Source: Linnemannia schmuckeri (taxonomy: Eukaryota > Mortierellomycota > Mortierellomycetes > Mortierellales > Mortierellaceae). Taken from it: a stretch of 64,000 nt of DNA. The DNA is taken from the NCBI GenBank assembly GCA_029449235.1, contig JANATG010000012.1, positions 1,798,001 through 1,862,000 on the forward strand, written 5' to 3'. The notes beneath the pieces are model-generated. The model did not search any database. It saw only the letters and a program-made list of their open reading frames with translations, and was not told where the DNA came from. The translations under genes were made by a program, and so were the position numbers. The stretch's first letter is position 1. Each line of letters starts with the position of its first letter. This document shows, in pieces, positions 1 through 9,430 of this stretch.

Positions 1-1386
1 AAGGTTTGGATGGGGTGTATTCTTAAGCAGACCATGGCGGGCAAGACGGCGGATGAGATGCAGACAATTTGTGCGGTGGATGCGAAGCCCAACTTGCCGA
101 GCATTCATTGGTTTGCGGCTGCTGAGGTGTTGTTGGCGTTACTGGGTGTTGTAGTGGCAGCGGTATTTATTACAAAGGCTGAATTCTGGGAGGAGTGGGG
201 ATACCTACTCAGCAACGTCCTTCGTCGCGGCAAACGCGGTAATGGGTCGAGATCTTCTTCTCATGGATCCCGATCACCCGACAACAATGGTCACGGTTCC
301 AGCTCGCCCACAATGGTCAACCGTCACCCATCCACACACTCGGACTCCATCGGAGAAATCGCCAGAAAGGGCGGTCCCATGGCTAGGTCGATGGGCAGCA
401 ACCACGGCCTCCACAACGATATGCAGGGCGGTGGTCCCACCGCTGGTATCTTCCGCTCCAACAGCCAATCCTTGTCTACCAAGAACCTGACTAGCAACAA
501 TTCGCAATGGTACGATATGGACGATCTCCTCGATAAGGAATACGAGCTCCAGGAACAGCAGCATCCACCATCTCTTCACCACGCGTCGTCCTCACACCTC
601 CACCGAAACGTCAGCTTCTCCTCTCGTACCGGCGTTCCCACCAACTCTGCTCCTATCGGCGTGGTTGCTGACCCACCAAAGTACAGCTCCGGAAGTCTGA
701 CGAGCCCAACACGCGCACACTTCACTCCCTCCTCCTCCGACCGCGACACCTTTTCGCCCTACACCGAGAAGCCTGTCGTCCCAGCCCCTGTCCCACGTAC
801 ACCCCGCCTCACCAACGCCACCAGCCACTCCAACTCTCCTCCTTCCTCGCAACAGCAACACATCTACCTCTCCAGCCCCAAAATGTCAACCTCCGCTCCA
901 CAGTCCCCCACAACGTCCTATCGCACCGGAAACGGGGCCAACAACAGCCACCCACTAGACTCGGTCCCCATCATCGGCATCGCAACCCGCGCTTCCCCCG
1001 CAATGTCCGCAACCTCCTACACCCACATTCCCAGATCCCCACGCAACCAACCCCAAAACCACAACAACCAGTCTTACCAAAACCAACCCCCCACAGCACA
1101 ATCCCTCCTCTACAATGCAAACGACAGCAGCGAACAGATCATGGTCGCATCCCGTGAAAGTATCGGTCGTGCCCCTCCTACCATGACCCCCATGGGAGGA
1201 ATGGGAGGTAGTAGTGTGCCAACAAGCCCAACGAGCCCAGTGAGCAGATCAAGAAGCCCTCCACCTTCGGTCCCGCACAAGAGCCCGCATCGCCATCATC
1301 AGCCCGGCTACATGTCTCCGCCCATCCAGCTTCCATCGGGCCATAGCACCACCAACAACAACAACAATAACTTTTATCGCGAATAA
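1..1386 (+). CDS. Membrane protein with Ser/Pro-rich cytoplasmic tail (5' truncated)
   Basis: The reading frame is open from the left edge of the window to a TAA at 1384-1386, so the real start lies outside and the ATG at 10 need not be used. About 461 codons are visible. One hydrophobic segment lies at roughly residues 36-54 counted from that Met (rich in A, L, V), followed by Lys/Glu/Trp and then basic residues (RRGKRG), which suggests a membrane span with the rest facing the cytosol. The remaining ~380 residues are low-complexity Ser, Pro, Asn, His and Thr with many SP/TP sites, ending in an Asn run. No catalytic domain is visible. It may be the last span and tail of a multi-pass protein or a single-pass sensor; the family is not recognised. 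Confidence 0.7.
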   Translation, partial: KVWMGCILKQTMAGKTADEMQTICAVDAKPNLPSIHWFAAAEVLLALLGVVVAAVFITKAEFWEEWGYLLSNVLRRGKRGNGSRSSSHGSRSPDNNGHGSSSPTMVNRHPSTHSDSIGEIARKGGPMARSMGSNHGLHNDMQGGGPTAGIFRSNSQSLSTKNLTSNNSQWYDMDDLLDKEYELQEQQHPPSLHHASSSHLHRNVSFSSRTGVPTNSAPIGVVADPPKYSSGSLTSPTRAHFTPSSSDRDTFSPYTEKPVVPAPVPRTPRLTNATSHSNSPPSSQQQHIYLSSPKMSTSAPQSPTTSYRTGNGANNSHPLDSVPIIGIATRASPAMSATSYTHIPRSPRNQPQNHNNQSYQNQPPTAQSLLYNANDSSEQIMVASRESIGRAPPTMTPMGGMGGSSVPTSPTSPVSRSRSPPPSVPHKSPHRHHQPGYMSPPIQLPSGHSTTNNNNNNFYRE

Positions 1387-1689
1387 GTAATTAGTATTTA
1401 GCACTACCGTCATAACCACCGCAACAAAAAGAAATGCCATAGCTCGTTATCAATGCCTCTTCCAATCGAGAAAAAAATAGATTGTAATTAAAAAAAAAAA
1501 CTTGCAAAAATACACATACAGAGACACATACAGAAACAACATCGTTTGTTCATGACACTAGGAAGGTCTGTGAAAACATCAAAATGTGTTCGATCCCTCT
1601 TCAACGGCCGACGACCACTGTAGTACCTGTTCCCCCGGCCCGACCTTCAGTTGCATCAATGGTACAACACAACAATAATCAATCCGTCC

Positions 1690-1708
1690 ATCGTACCAGT
1701 GGTACGAT
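1690..1708. repeat. Perfect 8-bp stem, 3-nt loop hairpin
   Basis: ATCGTACC-AGT-GGTACGAT is a perfect 8+3+8 inverted repeat. The three-base loop matches the stem-loop family listed at 5199-5522 and 12525-12870, although the arm sequence is different. Confidence 0.6.
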
Positions 1709-1830
1709 TTCAACGGTCTGTTGCGACTTCAACACATTGTTGCCATATGAGCTACCTATTATTACAATAACGTGACCTGTTGCCATAGTAACGACCAGCT
1801 ACCATAGCGAAAACCTGCTACAGTCGTACC

Positions 1831-1980
1831 CCCCTATAGCATAATCCCCTATAGTATATCCTTCTCCTATAGTATATATTTTTAGAATTGTTCCATAGTG
1901 CTAGATTATCCTTTTTTTTTCTCATTCTTGTTACACAGCGTAGAACACCCTCTTATGGTATAATCCCTCCTATAGTATAT
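1831..1980. repeat. Cluster of CCTATAGTATA-like direct repeats
   Basis: Copies of C(C/T)CCTATAG(C/T)ATA start near 1831, 1846, 1866 and 1969. Spacing is irregular, so this is a degenerate short interspersed motif and not a clean tandem array. Confidence 0.5.
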
Positions 1981-2044
1981 TGACCTCTGCAGTAAAAGAA
2001 TATACTATTGGGGGGTACCACTGTACAATGTAAACGGTTGAACT

Positions 2045-2172
2045 CCCTTCCACTTCCACTTCCACTTCTACCATATTCTCTTCTCTTCTCTTCTTTCTCT
2101 TCTCTCTCTTCTCTCTTCTTTTCTCTCTTCTCTCTTCTTTTCTCTCTTCTCTTCTCTCTCTTTTCTCTTCTC
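2045..2172. repeat. Polypyrimidine (CTT/CTCTT) low-complexity tract
   Basis: About 125 nt made almost only of C and T on the plus strand, with repeated CTTCCA units followed by TCTTCTCTCTTCTTT-type units. Confidence 0.8.
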
Positions 2173-2285
2173 ACTATTAGAAGAATATCGTTGCACGCAG
2201 CCACACAGCTTATTTTACAGCCACAAGAGAGGCACCTGATATAGGAATCTTGAGTCGCTGGAGCTACTTCACATGGCCATATCGT

Positions 2286-2639
2286 TGTGGGGTCTTGAGG
2301 GGAGTTATTCTTGGCTGGCCGAGGCGTTGGCGTCAGTGCCAGGTGTGATAGGGTCACTCATCGAGGAAGAGGGAGAAGGAAAGGTGGAGTTCCCCTCTAC
2401 AGCTCCTGTGTTCGAGGGTGTGTCTCCAGGATCGACGGCCATAACTCAGATAGCGGGTAGACAAGGAAATAGGTGTATATATGTGTGTGTGTGTGTCCCT
2501 TCTCAGTATCGCGAATAACGACGGTAACTCTCAAAACCTGCTCGTATCGTGGAAAGAAAGGTGCTTTCCAGACACTCGCAGGCAAACGCGTAAAATAGTC
2601 AAATGGTCACCGGAAGCTAAGCCACTCTAAATCACCACA
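2286..2639 (+). mobile_element. Solo LTR-like element, copy A (354 bp, TSD TCGT)
   Basis: The unit starts TGTGGGG and ends CACCACA (TG...CA ends; terminal TGTGG/CCACA inverted). It is flanked on both sides by TCGT (2282-2285 and 2640-2643), a 4-bp target-site duplication. A second copy lies at 50141-50615 in the same orientation, with clear similarity along its whole length but different flanks. Both copies carry a CA/TG-rich microsatellite (about 2474-2495). Ends, size and isolation fit a solo LTR left by recombination of an LTR retrotransposon; a short TIR element with 4-bp TSD is the alternative. A frame of about 80 codons is open in both copies but has no recognisable domain and is probably incidental. 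Confidence 0.75.
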
Positions 2640-2897
2640 TCGTAATGAAAGTTCGACCCAACGCGCGCGTGCCTTTTGGGCTTATTTTTAATTTTTTTTC
2701 ATTTTTTGGTCCCCTTTTTTACAATAGCGGAAAACAGTAAAAAAGGGAGGGTGAAGAGGGAAGCTTTTTCTTCTCTTTGCCACCGACCCTTTTCTTTCTC
2801 TTCTTCTTGCCTTATCTTCTTTTGCTTGCCCTTCTCTTGCAACTATTCTTTACCTGTTTCCCTCAATAGCATATCCCCCTCCCCCCTTCCATTTTGA
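2640..2897. other. Intergenic, T-rich
   Basis: No gene seen. The stretch is T/C-rich on the plus strand, with a dense pyrimidine run leading into the coding-like fragment that begins near 2898. Confidence 0.5.
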
Positions 2898-3300
2898 CCC
2901 CGTCTTGCAAAGTGTAAGGACTGCTATTCTTGCCACTGTCCTGATCTTGCTTACAACACATACCTGGAGGCTGAGTATGCGAGATACGAGGGGGGTAGTA
3001 CAGTCCGCTTGATTGGCAAGGCTGTCGCGGCCATTTCCCAGTTCCCCTATAGTTCTCAGACGTATATCCTGCGTCACTTGGAGTTCATATTGAATGAGGG
3101 TCGTTACGACCCTGACGAGGGTTTTGCTGATAAGCTCACAATCAATGCTGTTGACAGGTACTTGGGCTCACCACAAGTATGGAATGATGATGGTAAATGT
3201 ATTTGTACAAGGACAAGATGCCAGCGCCTCCAAGCATGGCCTTCTGCTAGTCCTGTATGGTCTTTGGGAGTGTTTCCAATCTGGTGAGAACTCTTTAGGT
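2898..3300 (+). pseudogene. Unidentified broken coding fragment
   Basis: After a TGA at 2895-2897 a frame stays open to 3287. Its first part is protein-like: a Cys-rich start (CKDCYSCHCP) followed by an ordered Tyr/Leu/Glu-rich stretch ending near RYLGSPQVWNDDG. From about 3200 the protein-like reading moves to the next frame (…VFVQGQDASASKHG… and …LYGLWECFQSGE…), so at least one frameshift or a very short intron separates the halves. Upstream sequence is pyrimidine-rich and could be an acceptor region. No family is recognised. It may be a remnant of a transposon-encoded or lineage-specific protein. Beyond about 3300 the sequence becomes GGA-repeat DNA. Confidence 0.35.
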
Positions 3301-5190
3301 CATTCAGAAAAGTATGGAGAGAGGAAAGGAGGGAAGGAGGGAAGGAGGGAGGAAGAGTGGAAGAGTGGAAGAGTGAAGAAGAAAGAAGTCAGAGAGATGA
3401 TACATTCTCATTTGATGATCGAAAGATGACTGCAGAAAGAAACGCTGAGAGAGGTGGAAACAACAACAACGACAACGATGGTCAATTGCATGCAGGTCAA
3501 TGGCCAAGCTCACAGTCATACAAACCAAAAGGCGCAAAACAACAAAGGATGTGGGTGAAGGAGCAGGATTGTGCAAAGCACGCAACGTACCTTACGTACG
3601 TTAAATACATTTAAGACTAATTTGATTCTACTGATACCCTCCACACTTCACATCAGCCATCCCAAGGCTCTTTTCCTTCTCTTTGTTGACTGCCGTTTGG
3701 ACAATGGTGACACTTGGGTTGGCGAATAAAAAAAGCGTGAGGGACTGGAAGAATAAATAGGGGTTGGCAAGACTGTCATCTCTGTATAGCAGCTGCTTTT
3801 GGTTGAACTCCAGCAGAAGCAAACACACAAAGAGTGGTTAGAATTTAAATCATACTTCATCATCGATTATTGTCTCCGGCCTTCACTTTGTCACAAAAGA
3901 GGGGAATATCATTTTTGGTAAACCGCCTGCTCGCTTTTCAAATTTTTACTCACAGAGATCTGACAAAGAGAAAAAGCGGCGAGTTACTACAGAGCCAGTG
4001 ACCCTGACTCGCTTTCTGCGAAACAGAGATCAGGCAACCAAGAAAAAATATGAGTGATGGCAAAAGAATGAGGATGTTCTTCGAGTACGGTACTAGACCA
4101 GGTATTATCCTCGGGATATAACCAATGCAGCACAAAAGAAAATGGTGGTGAGTGAGAAGGAGCAGTATTAAAACACAAAAAAAGAGAGTAGAAAAAACAC
4201 AATAAAGGAATAAGACTCTCAATGAAAGCATGCACAAGGGCCTCGCATCTTGGAAGAGGAGCACCTTCGTCTTCACCCGCATCATTGCTCTTTGGTCTTT
4301 CCTTTCGCTTTTTTTTTTTTGTTCATTTTCATAATCATTTCTCTTTTTCCACTTGCCACAGAGGGTTGTCTTTCTGCGCCAAGAGAATAGATGGATTGGG
4401 GTACAACACAAAGACAAGAGTAAGACAAACAGCAATTCAATTGCTCCCCTTGGCCTACACATAATATCTTGCCTTCCCTTCGGAACAGAAATACAATTAC
4501 GCACATCTACTATTGTCAGATCTGTGTTCGCATTGATTCTTTTTTTCCATGTTAATCGATCAAATGTTAACAAATCGAGGTTTTAAAGTCAAAAACGAAA
4601 TTGTGGTTGCTCTAACATGCTTGACTTTGCACAGACGAATGAGCAAGAACAAGAAGGGACGTGATTCGACACAACACACAACTCTCGCGTTCAGGTGACA
4701 GAAAAGACACAGAATAAAAGGCCTGAGATGAAAATAAATTAAGGGATAGGTGAAGCTTTAGAAGGACTATCCTCTAGGCAATGTATTCTTTTTCAGACCC
4801 ATACGCTGGCTTCTCCATTACTTCCCTCCCTCTCGATCCATCGCTTCCATATTCTTTCTCGGCCCTTCTTTTCACACTTTCATAAGGAGCAAGCAACCGT
4901 TGCTCATACCAAATATCTTAGTGGACTGTGCGTGATAATTAGGAAGAAACCTCATGACCATCCAACTCCAAATGAAGCAATGTAAGGTACTGTATGTGAT
5001 CAACTTATCTTAAGAAACTATTACACGAATGCATACTAAAATGAAGGGACAAAAAAAGCAAGAATCATTTGTGATTGACAAATCCAAGAAGAGGGAATAT
5101 GTGTAGTCATGGATTGCAACGAAAAAAAAAGTACATGCAAGGCAGAACTGGGCGAAGAAAGGAGGGGGTCAGTCTATGTGACTTAATGAG
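3301..5190. other. Intergenic, no gene recognised
   Basis: A/T-rich and compositionally simple: a GGAAGGAG tract at about 3317-3375, poly-A/T runs, and no open frame with protein-like composition. Frames of up to 207 codons exist on the minus strand but are rich in Leu/Phe/Ser/Cys, as expected from T-rich DNA. Confidence 0.5.
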
Positions 5191-5690
5191 GAGGTTGATC
5201 GTGGCTCTGCCACGAGCATTTTCCTCGAAGTGATTAAATGGGCAGGGGATTGATTACGGCAGCGCCGTAGTCAGTCGCTTTTCGTTAACTTATAAAAAGG
5301 TTGGGATCTGGGGTGGGGTCTATCCTGTTAAAATGGAAGGAGGGAGCTTGGCTATCTCCAATACTGCTCGAGAAAAATGTTCTATTGTTATGGACAGAGA
5401 ATCAACCCTTTCTTTCGTGCTCTCAGTACCGATAAAAGATAGTCGTGGCGTTCTCTAATCATAGATCTGCTCGAAGCAAGTTAACGGGAAGGTGATTGAC
5501 TATGGCAAGGCCGTAGCCAGTCTCTTTCCTCCCACCTTCGAAAAGTTGAGCATTAACAATGGAATTACTCCCTGTTAGATAAGAAAAGGAGGGGAATATC
5601 TCCATCGCCTGTGTTGCGGTTCAAAAACTCTCTATTACCATTCATGGCGAACCAGATTCTCTTACAAAAATCCCAATAATGGCGGCTATG
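5191..5690. repeat. Tandem ~246-bp repeat (2 diverged units) carrying stem-loops
   Basis: Two diverged units start near 5191 and 5437. Each holds TCGTGGC, then TCGAAG, then a 13-bp stem / 3-nt loop hairpin, then CCTGTTA and a GGAGG...ATCTCC stretch. Unit 1 has two hairpins: TCGTGGC-TCT-GCCACGA (5199-5215, perfect) and 5248-5276 (13+3+13, loop AGC, all pairs Watson-Crick or G-U). Unit 2 keeps the second hairpin at 5494-5522 (loop AAG) but has lost the first. The two long hairpins are 246 nt apart. A third relative is at 12525-12606. Confidence 0.65.
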
Positions 5691-6019
5691 CTGAGGAACC
5701 TCCCTAGTCAAGTATAGCATTGCCGATCTGTATTTTAATATATATATATATATTACAAAAAAAAGACAAAATACAGAGATACGCCATAAGGCAAAGAAAG
5801 TGGGTACTACAGGTTTTTAACAACCAAAAGTTATTTGCGCCCTATTATTGAACAAAGTACGGTATAGTTTCCAAGACAAACAGAAATGTTAATAAATTGA
5901 ACAAATACAAATGACGGGCTTTCATGGGCATTTACCAACTGTACTTTACGGGATGATGACGGCACGAGACACAGTGGTGAGCCATACCCGATGAAATACG
6001 AGGAGCACTTATGCAGAAG
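5691..6019. other. Intergenic, no gene seen
   Basis: A/T-rich sequence with a (TA)n run at about 5735-5753 and a possible decayed third unit of the preceding repeat near 5680-5720. No coding signal. Confidence 0.5.
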
Positions 6020-8290
6020 CACCAGCCATTGCTGGTCTCAGCAACGGAATCTGATCAGTATCTATTGGCTGTACGTATCAAACGGACAAAGCAACAGTAA
6101 ATATACCAACGATAAAAGGATTAATGCTTAATACAATGTACAGTAGTCATCACCAAAACCGGCAATAAGGATCGGCTTGTACCTTAGAGGCTGAAAATGT
6201 TATAAGAACAGGAAATGATAATAAAGATAACGGGTTAGTAAACTGAGCTGGTTTTCACAACAAAGTATCATTGCCACAATCAGCAATAGGGATAGATTTG
6301 TGTCTTACATGCTAAGAATGTTGAGAGAGCAGCAAAAGATACAAATGACAACGGGTTAGTGAACCAAGGAAAAATGCACAACGATACTAATCATTGCCAA
6401 ATCCAGCAATAGGGACCGATTTGTATCTTACCAGCTGAGTGTTGAGAAAGCAGGAAAAGATAATAAAGATAATGGATTGTTAGTAAACCAAAGAAGAGTG
6501 CACAACGATACTAATCATTGCCACAACCAACAATAGGGACCGATTTGTGTCTTACCCGCTGAGAGGGTTGTGAAAGCAGCAAAAGATAATGAAAACAGCG
6601 AGTTAGTAAATCAGATGAGTGCGCATAGCAATGCGCTAGTCATCGCTAGAGTTGGCAATAAGAATCGGCTGGAGCTTACACGCTAAGGGTATTGAAAGAG
6701 ATAATACGAACGACAATGAGTTAGTACACCGAGCGAGCATGAACAACAACATTAAGCTTGTCACAACCAGCAATGAGGATCGATGTGTCTTACAACCTAA
6801 GAATGTTGAGAGAGCAGCAGAAGAAATTACAAACAGCGGGTTAATAAACTGAGCGAGCTTGCGTAGCAAGGTATTACTCAATGCCATAACCAGCAATAAG
6901 GGTCGATTTGTATCTTACGGGCTGAGAGAATCGAGAAAGCAGCAAAAGATAATAAAGATAACGGGTTGTTAGTTGTTGGTAAACCAAGGAAGAATGCACA
7001 ATGACACTAATCATTGCCACAATCAGCAATAAGGATCGGCTTGTGTCTTACACCCTAAGAATGTTGAGAGAGCAGCAGAAGAAATTACAAACAGCGAGTT
7101 AGTAAACTGAGCGAGCTTGCGTAGCAAGGTATGTCATTGCCGTAACCAGCAAGAGATCGATTTGTATCTTACTCGCTGAGAGCGTTGAGAAAGCAGCAAA
7201 AGATTAAAAAGATAATGAATTGTTAGTAAACCAAGGGAGAATGCACAACGACACTAATCATTGCCACAACCAGCAACAGGGATTGATTTATGCCTTACAT
7301 ACTAAAAGTGTTGAGAGAGTAGCAAATGAAAATACAAACAGCAGGTTAGTAAACTTAGCGGGTTTGCACAACAAGGTACTGGTCATTGCCACAGTCAGCA
7401 ATAGGGATCGGTTTGTGTCTTACATGCTAAGAATGTTGAGAGAGCAGCAAAAGATACAAACGACAACGGGTTAGTAAACCAAGGAAGAATGTACAACGAC
7501 ACTAATCATTGTCGCAAGCAGCAATAGAGATTGGTTTGTATCTTACCAGCTGAGAGTGTTGAGAAAGCAGGAAAAGATAATAAAAACAACGGGTTGTTAG
7601 TAAACCAAGGGAGAATGCACAACGATACTAGTCATTGCCATAACCAGCAACAAGGGTCGATTTGTATCTTACGGGCTGAGAGAATCGAGAAAGCAGCAAA
7701 AGATAATAAAGACAACGAGTTGTTAGTAAACCAAGGGAGAATGCACAACGATACTAGTCATTGCCATAACCAGCAACAAGGGTCGATTTGTATCTTACGG
7801 GCTGAGAGAATCGAGAAAGCAGCAAAAGATAATAAAGATAACGGGTTGTTAGTTGTTAGTAAACCAAGGAAGAATGCACGATGACACTAATCATTGCCAC
7901 AATCAGCAATAAGGATCGGCTTGTGTCTTACACCCTAAGAATGTTGAGAGAGCAGCAGAAGAAATTAGAAACAGCGGGTTAGTAAACTGAGCGAGCTTGC
8001 GTAGCAAGGTATGTCATTGCCGTAACCAGCAAGAGATCGATTTGTATCTTACTCGCTGAGAGTGTTGAGAAAGTAGCAAAAGATAATAAAGACAGTGGGT
8101 TAGTAAATCGGGTGAGTGTGCATAACAATGCGCTAGTCATCGCTAGAATAAACAATAAGAATCTGTATGTATCTTACTCGCTGAGAATGTTGAGTGAGTG
8201 AGTAGTAGAAAAGCAACACAGATCAAGGTTAGTATGGTTAAGAATAGCAAGGCATGTCACCGCCAGAAGCGTCAATGAGACTTCATATAA
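6020..8290. repeat. Satellite-like tandem array, ~124-bp unit, about 18 copies
   Basis: The anchor TCATTGCC...AGCAAT recurs near 6143, 6267, 6390, 6513, 6640, 6753, 6876, 7011, 7132, 7257, 7381, 7504, 7631, 7757, 7888, 8009, 8136 and 8257, a spacing of about 113-135 bp, mostly 121-131. Each unit has ATTGC...GCAAT, then GGATCG(G/A)TTTGT-TCTTAC, GCTGAGA-GTTGAGA-AGCAG, and GGTTAGTAAAC. Two subtypes exist: one ends in GAGCTTGCGTAGCAAGG, the other in AAGAATGCACAACGA. A block of about 305 bp at 6900-7205 is repeated nearly exactly at 7780-8085, so there is higher-order structure. Some units are 126 bp (42 codons) and stay open together at 7531-7884, but most units break that frame, so a protein is unlikely. 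Confidence 0.8.
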
Positions 8291-8480
8291 TTCTTTCTAG
8301 CTGCATGGAGCATAAGGAGAGGAGTGGATGCGCTGATAAACTCGTTCTAAGATGAGCTGAAATGTACGAAGAGTTTAACTTTGAGGATACTTACGGGACT
8401 GGAACAGCATTAGCCACGGATGCGATCATGGCGAGTGTGATCCAAAGGGTAACAATTTGGAAGGCGATGCGTGCAATCAT
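8283..8480 (-). CDS. Possible small secreted protein (signal-peptide exon plus short exon)
   Basis: On the minus strand, an ATG at 8480 opens 28 codons that form a textbook signal peptide: MIARI start, a hydrophobic core (IVTLWITLAMIAS) and an ANA-V cleavage site. The frame then meets a perfect donor GTAAGT at 8394. Splicing to an AG at 8347 (48-nt intron) joins exon 8395-8480 to 8283-8346 in phase and gives a 49-residue product. A closer acceptor gives only 38 nt and an immediate stop. Without splicing the frame stops at codon 30, inside the donor. The mature part shows no known motif and the second exon borders the satellite, so it may be a gene cut off by repeat growth. The exon and donor are visible; the full model is inferred. 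Confidence 0.35.
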
Positions 8481-8640
8481 GGTTTCGTCTCGTAGGAAGT
8501 GTGAAATAATAGGAATGTGAAGTGAAGAACAAAACAAAAAATTATCGATACCATACGTCTTATACAGACGATTGCGAAACGGTCACAAGGAATTCTCATC
8601 CTAATAATGTCTCCGCTCAGAGGTATGATCATTTTCTGTT
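8481..8640. other. Presumed 5' flank of the small secreted-protein candidate
   Basis: A-rich on the plus strand; no distinct element recognised. Confidence 0.3.
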
Positions 8641-8895
8641 GTAACAGGGAGGTGTTCAAGAGTAGGCCGAAAAATACCACAAAAAAGGTAAAGAGGATCA
8701 AGGGAATAGGGGAAACGTTGCTGCATGAAAGTAAAGCAAGGGGGTGTCCAAGAGTAAACGGGGAAAATACCGTATAAAAAAGCAAAGAGGACCAAGGGAA
8801 TTGAGAAAATGTTACTGCACGAAAGCAAAAACAAGGGAGTTCAAAAGCAGAAGGGAAAATACCGCACAAAAAAGTAAAGGAATAGGGGAATGATG
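8641..8895. repeat. 92-bp tandem repeat, nearly three units
   Basis: The word AAATACC(A/G) recurs at about 8673, 8765 and 8857, exactly 92 bp apart. Between copies are shared blocks: CAAAAAAGGTAAAGAGGA, AAGGGAAT-GGGGAAA, GTT(A/G)CTGCA-GAAAG and GGGGTGTCCAAGAG. The unit is purine-rich on the plus strand. It is unrelated to the 124-bp array beside it. Confidence 0.7.
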
Positions 8896-9029
8896 CTGCA
8901 AGAAAGTAAAGTCAGACGGATGAAGGAAAGAAAGGACAAAGTAACAGAAAAGTAAAAGAGAGAAAGGAAATGGGCAGACAAAAAGTATGGCAGCCAGATG
9001 TGCATGTTTGGTTTGCTAACAAGAGCAGT

Positions 9030-9430
9030 GGTACCTTGGGCAGTGTGAACAGCGACGTTATGATTGTGGACTTGATTTGTGAATACACTGGAGGGTTGGA
9101 GTGGTTGATGTGTTGTCGGAACTGATGGAAGGGCGATGGAGGCTACTTCAGCTATGGAAAGGAGTCGGTCAGGACCTTTCTCGCCATGCTTCGACTATTG
9201 AGGTCTTCCGCGTCGCGAATCCCTCATTCAACAGCGTCAAGACCCGCCGGTGTGACTGCCTGGCTCCTAAGCTCACGATTTTTGATATCTTCATGGAGGG
9301 ACGCGAGGGCGCACGGTGGGACAACAACCAGCCTTGTTTCCATACGGCGAATGTTGTTGGTGGGGATGGGACTTGCACCTCACTCTGGAGATTTTGTTGC
9401 GCAATTGGAGGAATCCCGCGGCCGTATAAT
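9030..9430 (+). pseudogene. F-box/RNI-like (leucine-rich) protein remnant, plus strand
   Basis: Plus-strand translation gives pieces typical of the large fungal F-box/RNI-like family, in shifting frames: a VDLICEYTGGLEWL-like start near 9065, then SRHASTIEVFRVANPSFNS (about 9180-9237), LAPKLTIFDIFMEG (about 9265-9300), and TCTSL...IGGIPRP (about 9373-9424). A stop and at least one frameshift lie before SRHAST. Family assignment rests on the recalled style of these proteins: a 'leading hydrophobics + APKL..FD' repeat followed by a 'W-CTSLE' block. The piece faces a second fragment on the opposite strand starting at about 9430. Confidence 0.45.

Larger units (their letters stand above)
1387..2285. 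other. 3' flank and repeat-bearing intergenic DNA
   Basis: No convincing gene. It holds A-rich sequence after the stop, a perfect short hairpin at 1690-1708, four or more copies of a CCTATAGTATA-like motif between 1831 and 1980, and a long C/T-only tract at about 2045-2172. Short open frames here are explained by the pyrimidine tract. Confidence 0.6.

Noticed and set aside
3950..4573. 207-codon minus-strand frame
   Set aside because: Leu/Phe/Ser/Cys-rich translation of T-rich DNA, no domain, no splice context.
7531..7884. Protein with 42-residue repeats
   Set aside because: Only three adjacent units keep the frame; other units have stops and indels not in multiples of three.
6020..8290. CRISPR-like array
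   Set aside because: Eukaryotic context; 124-bp units are similar over their whole length, with no short exact repeat and unique spacers.
8477..8869. 130-codon minus-strand hydrophobic frame
   Set aside because: It follows the 92-bp purine-rich tandem repeat; the apparent membrane segments come from translating its complement.
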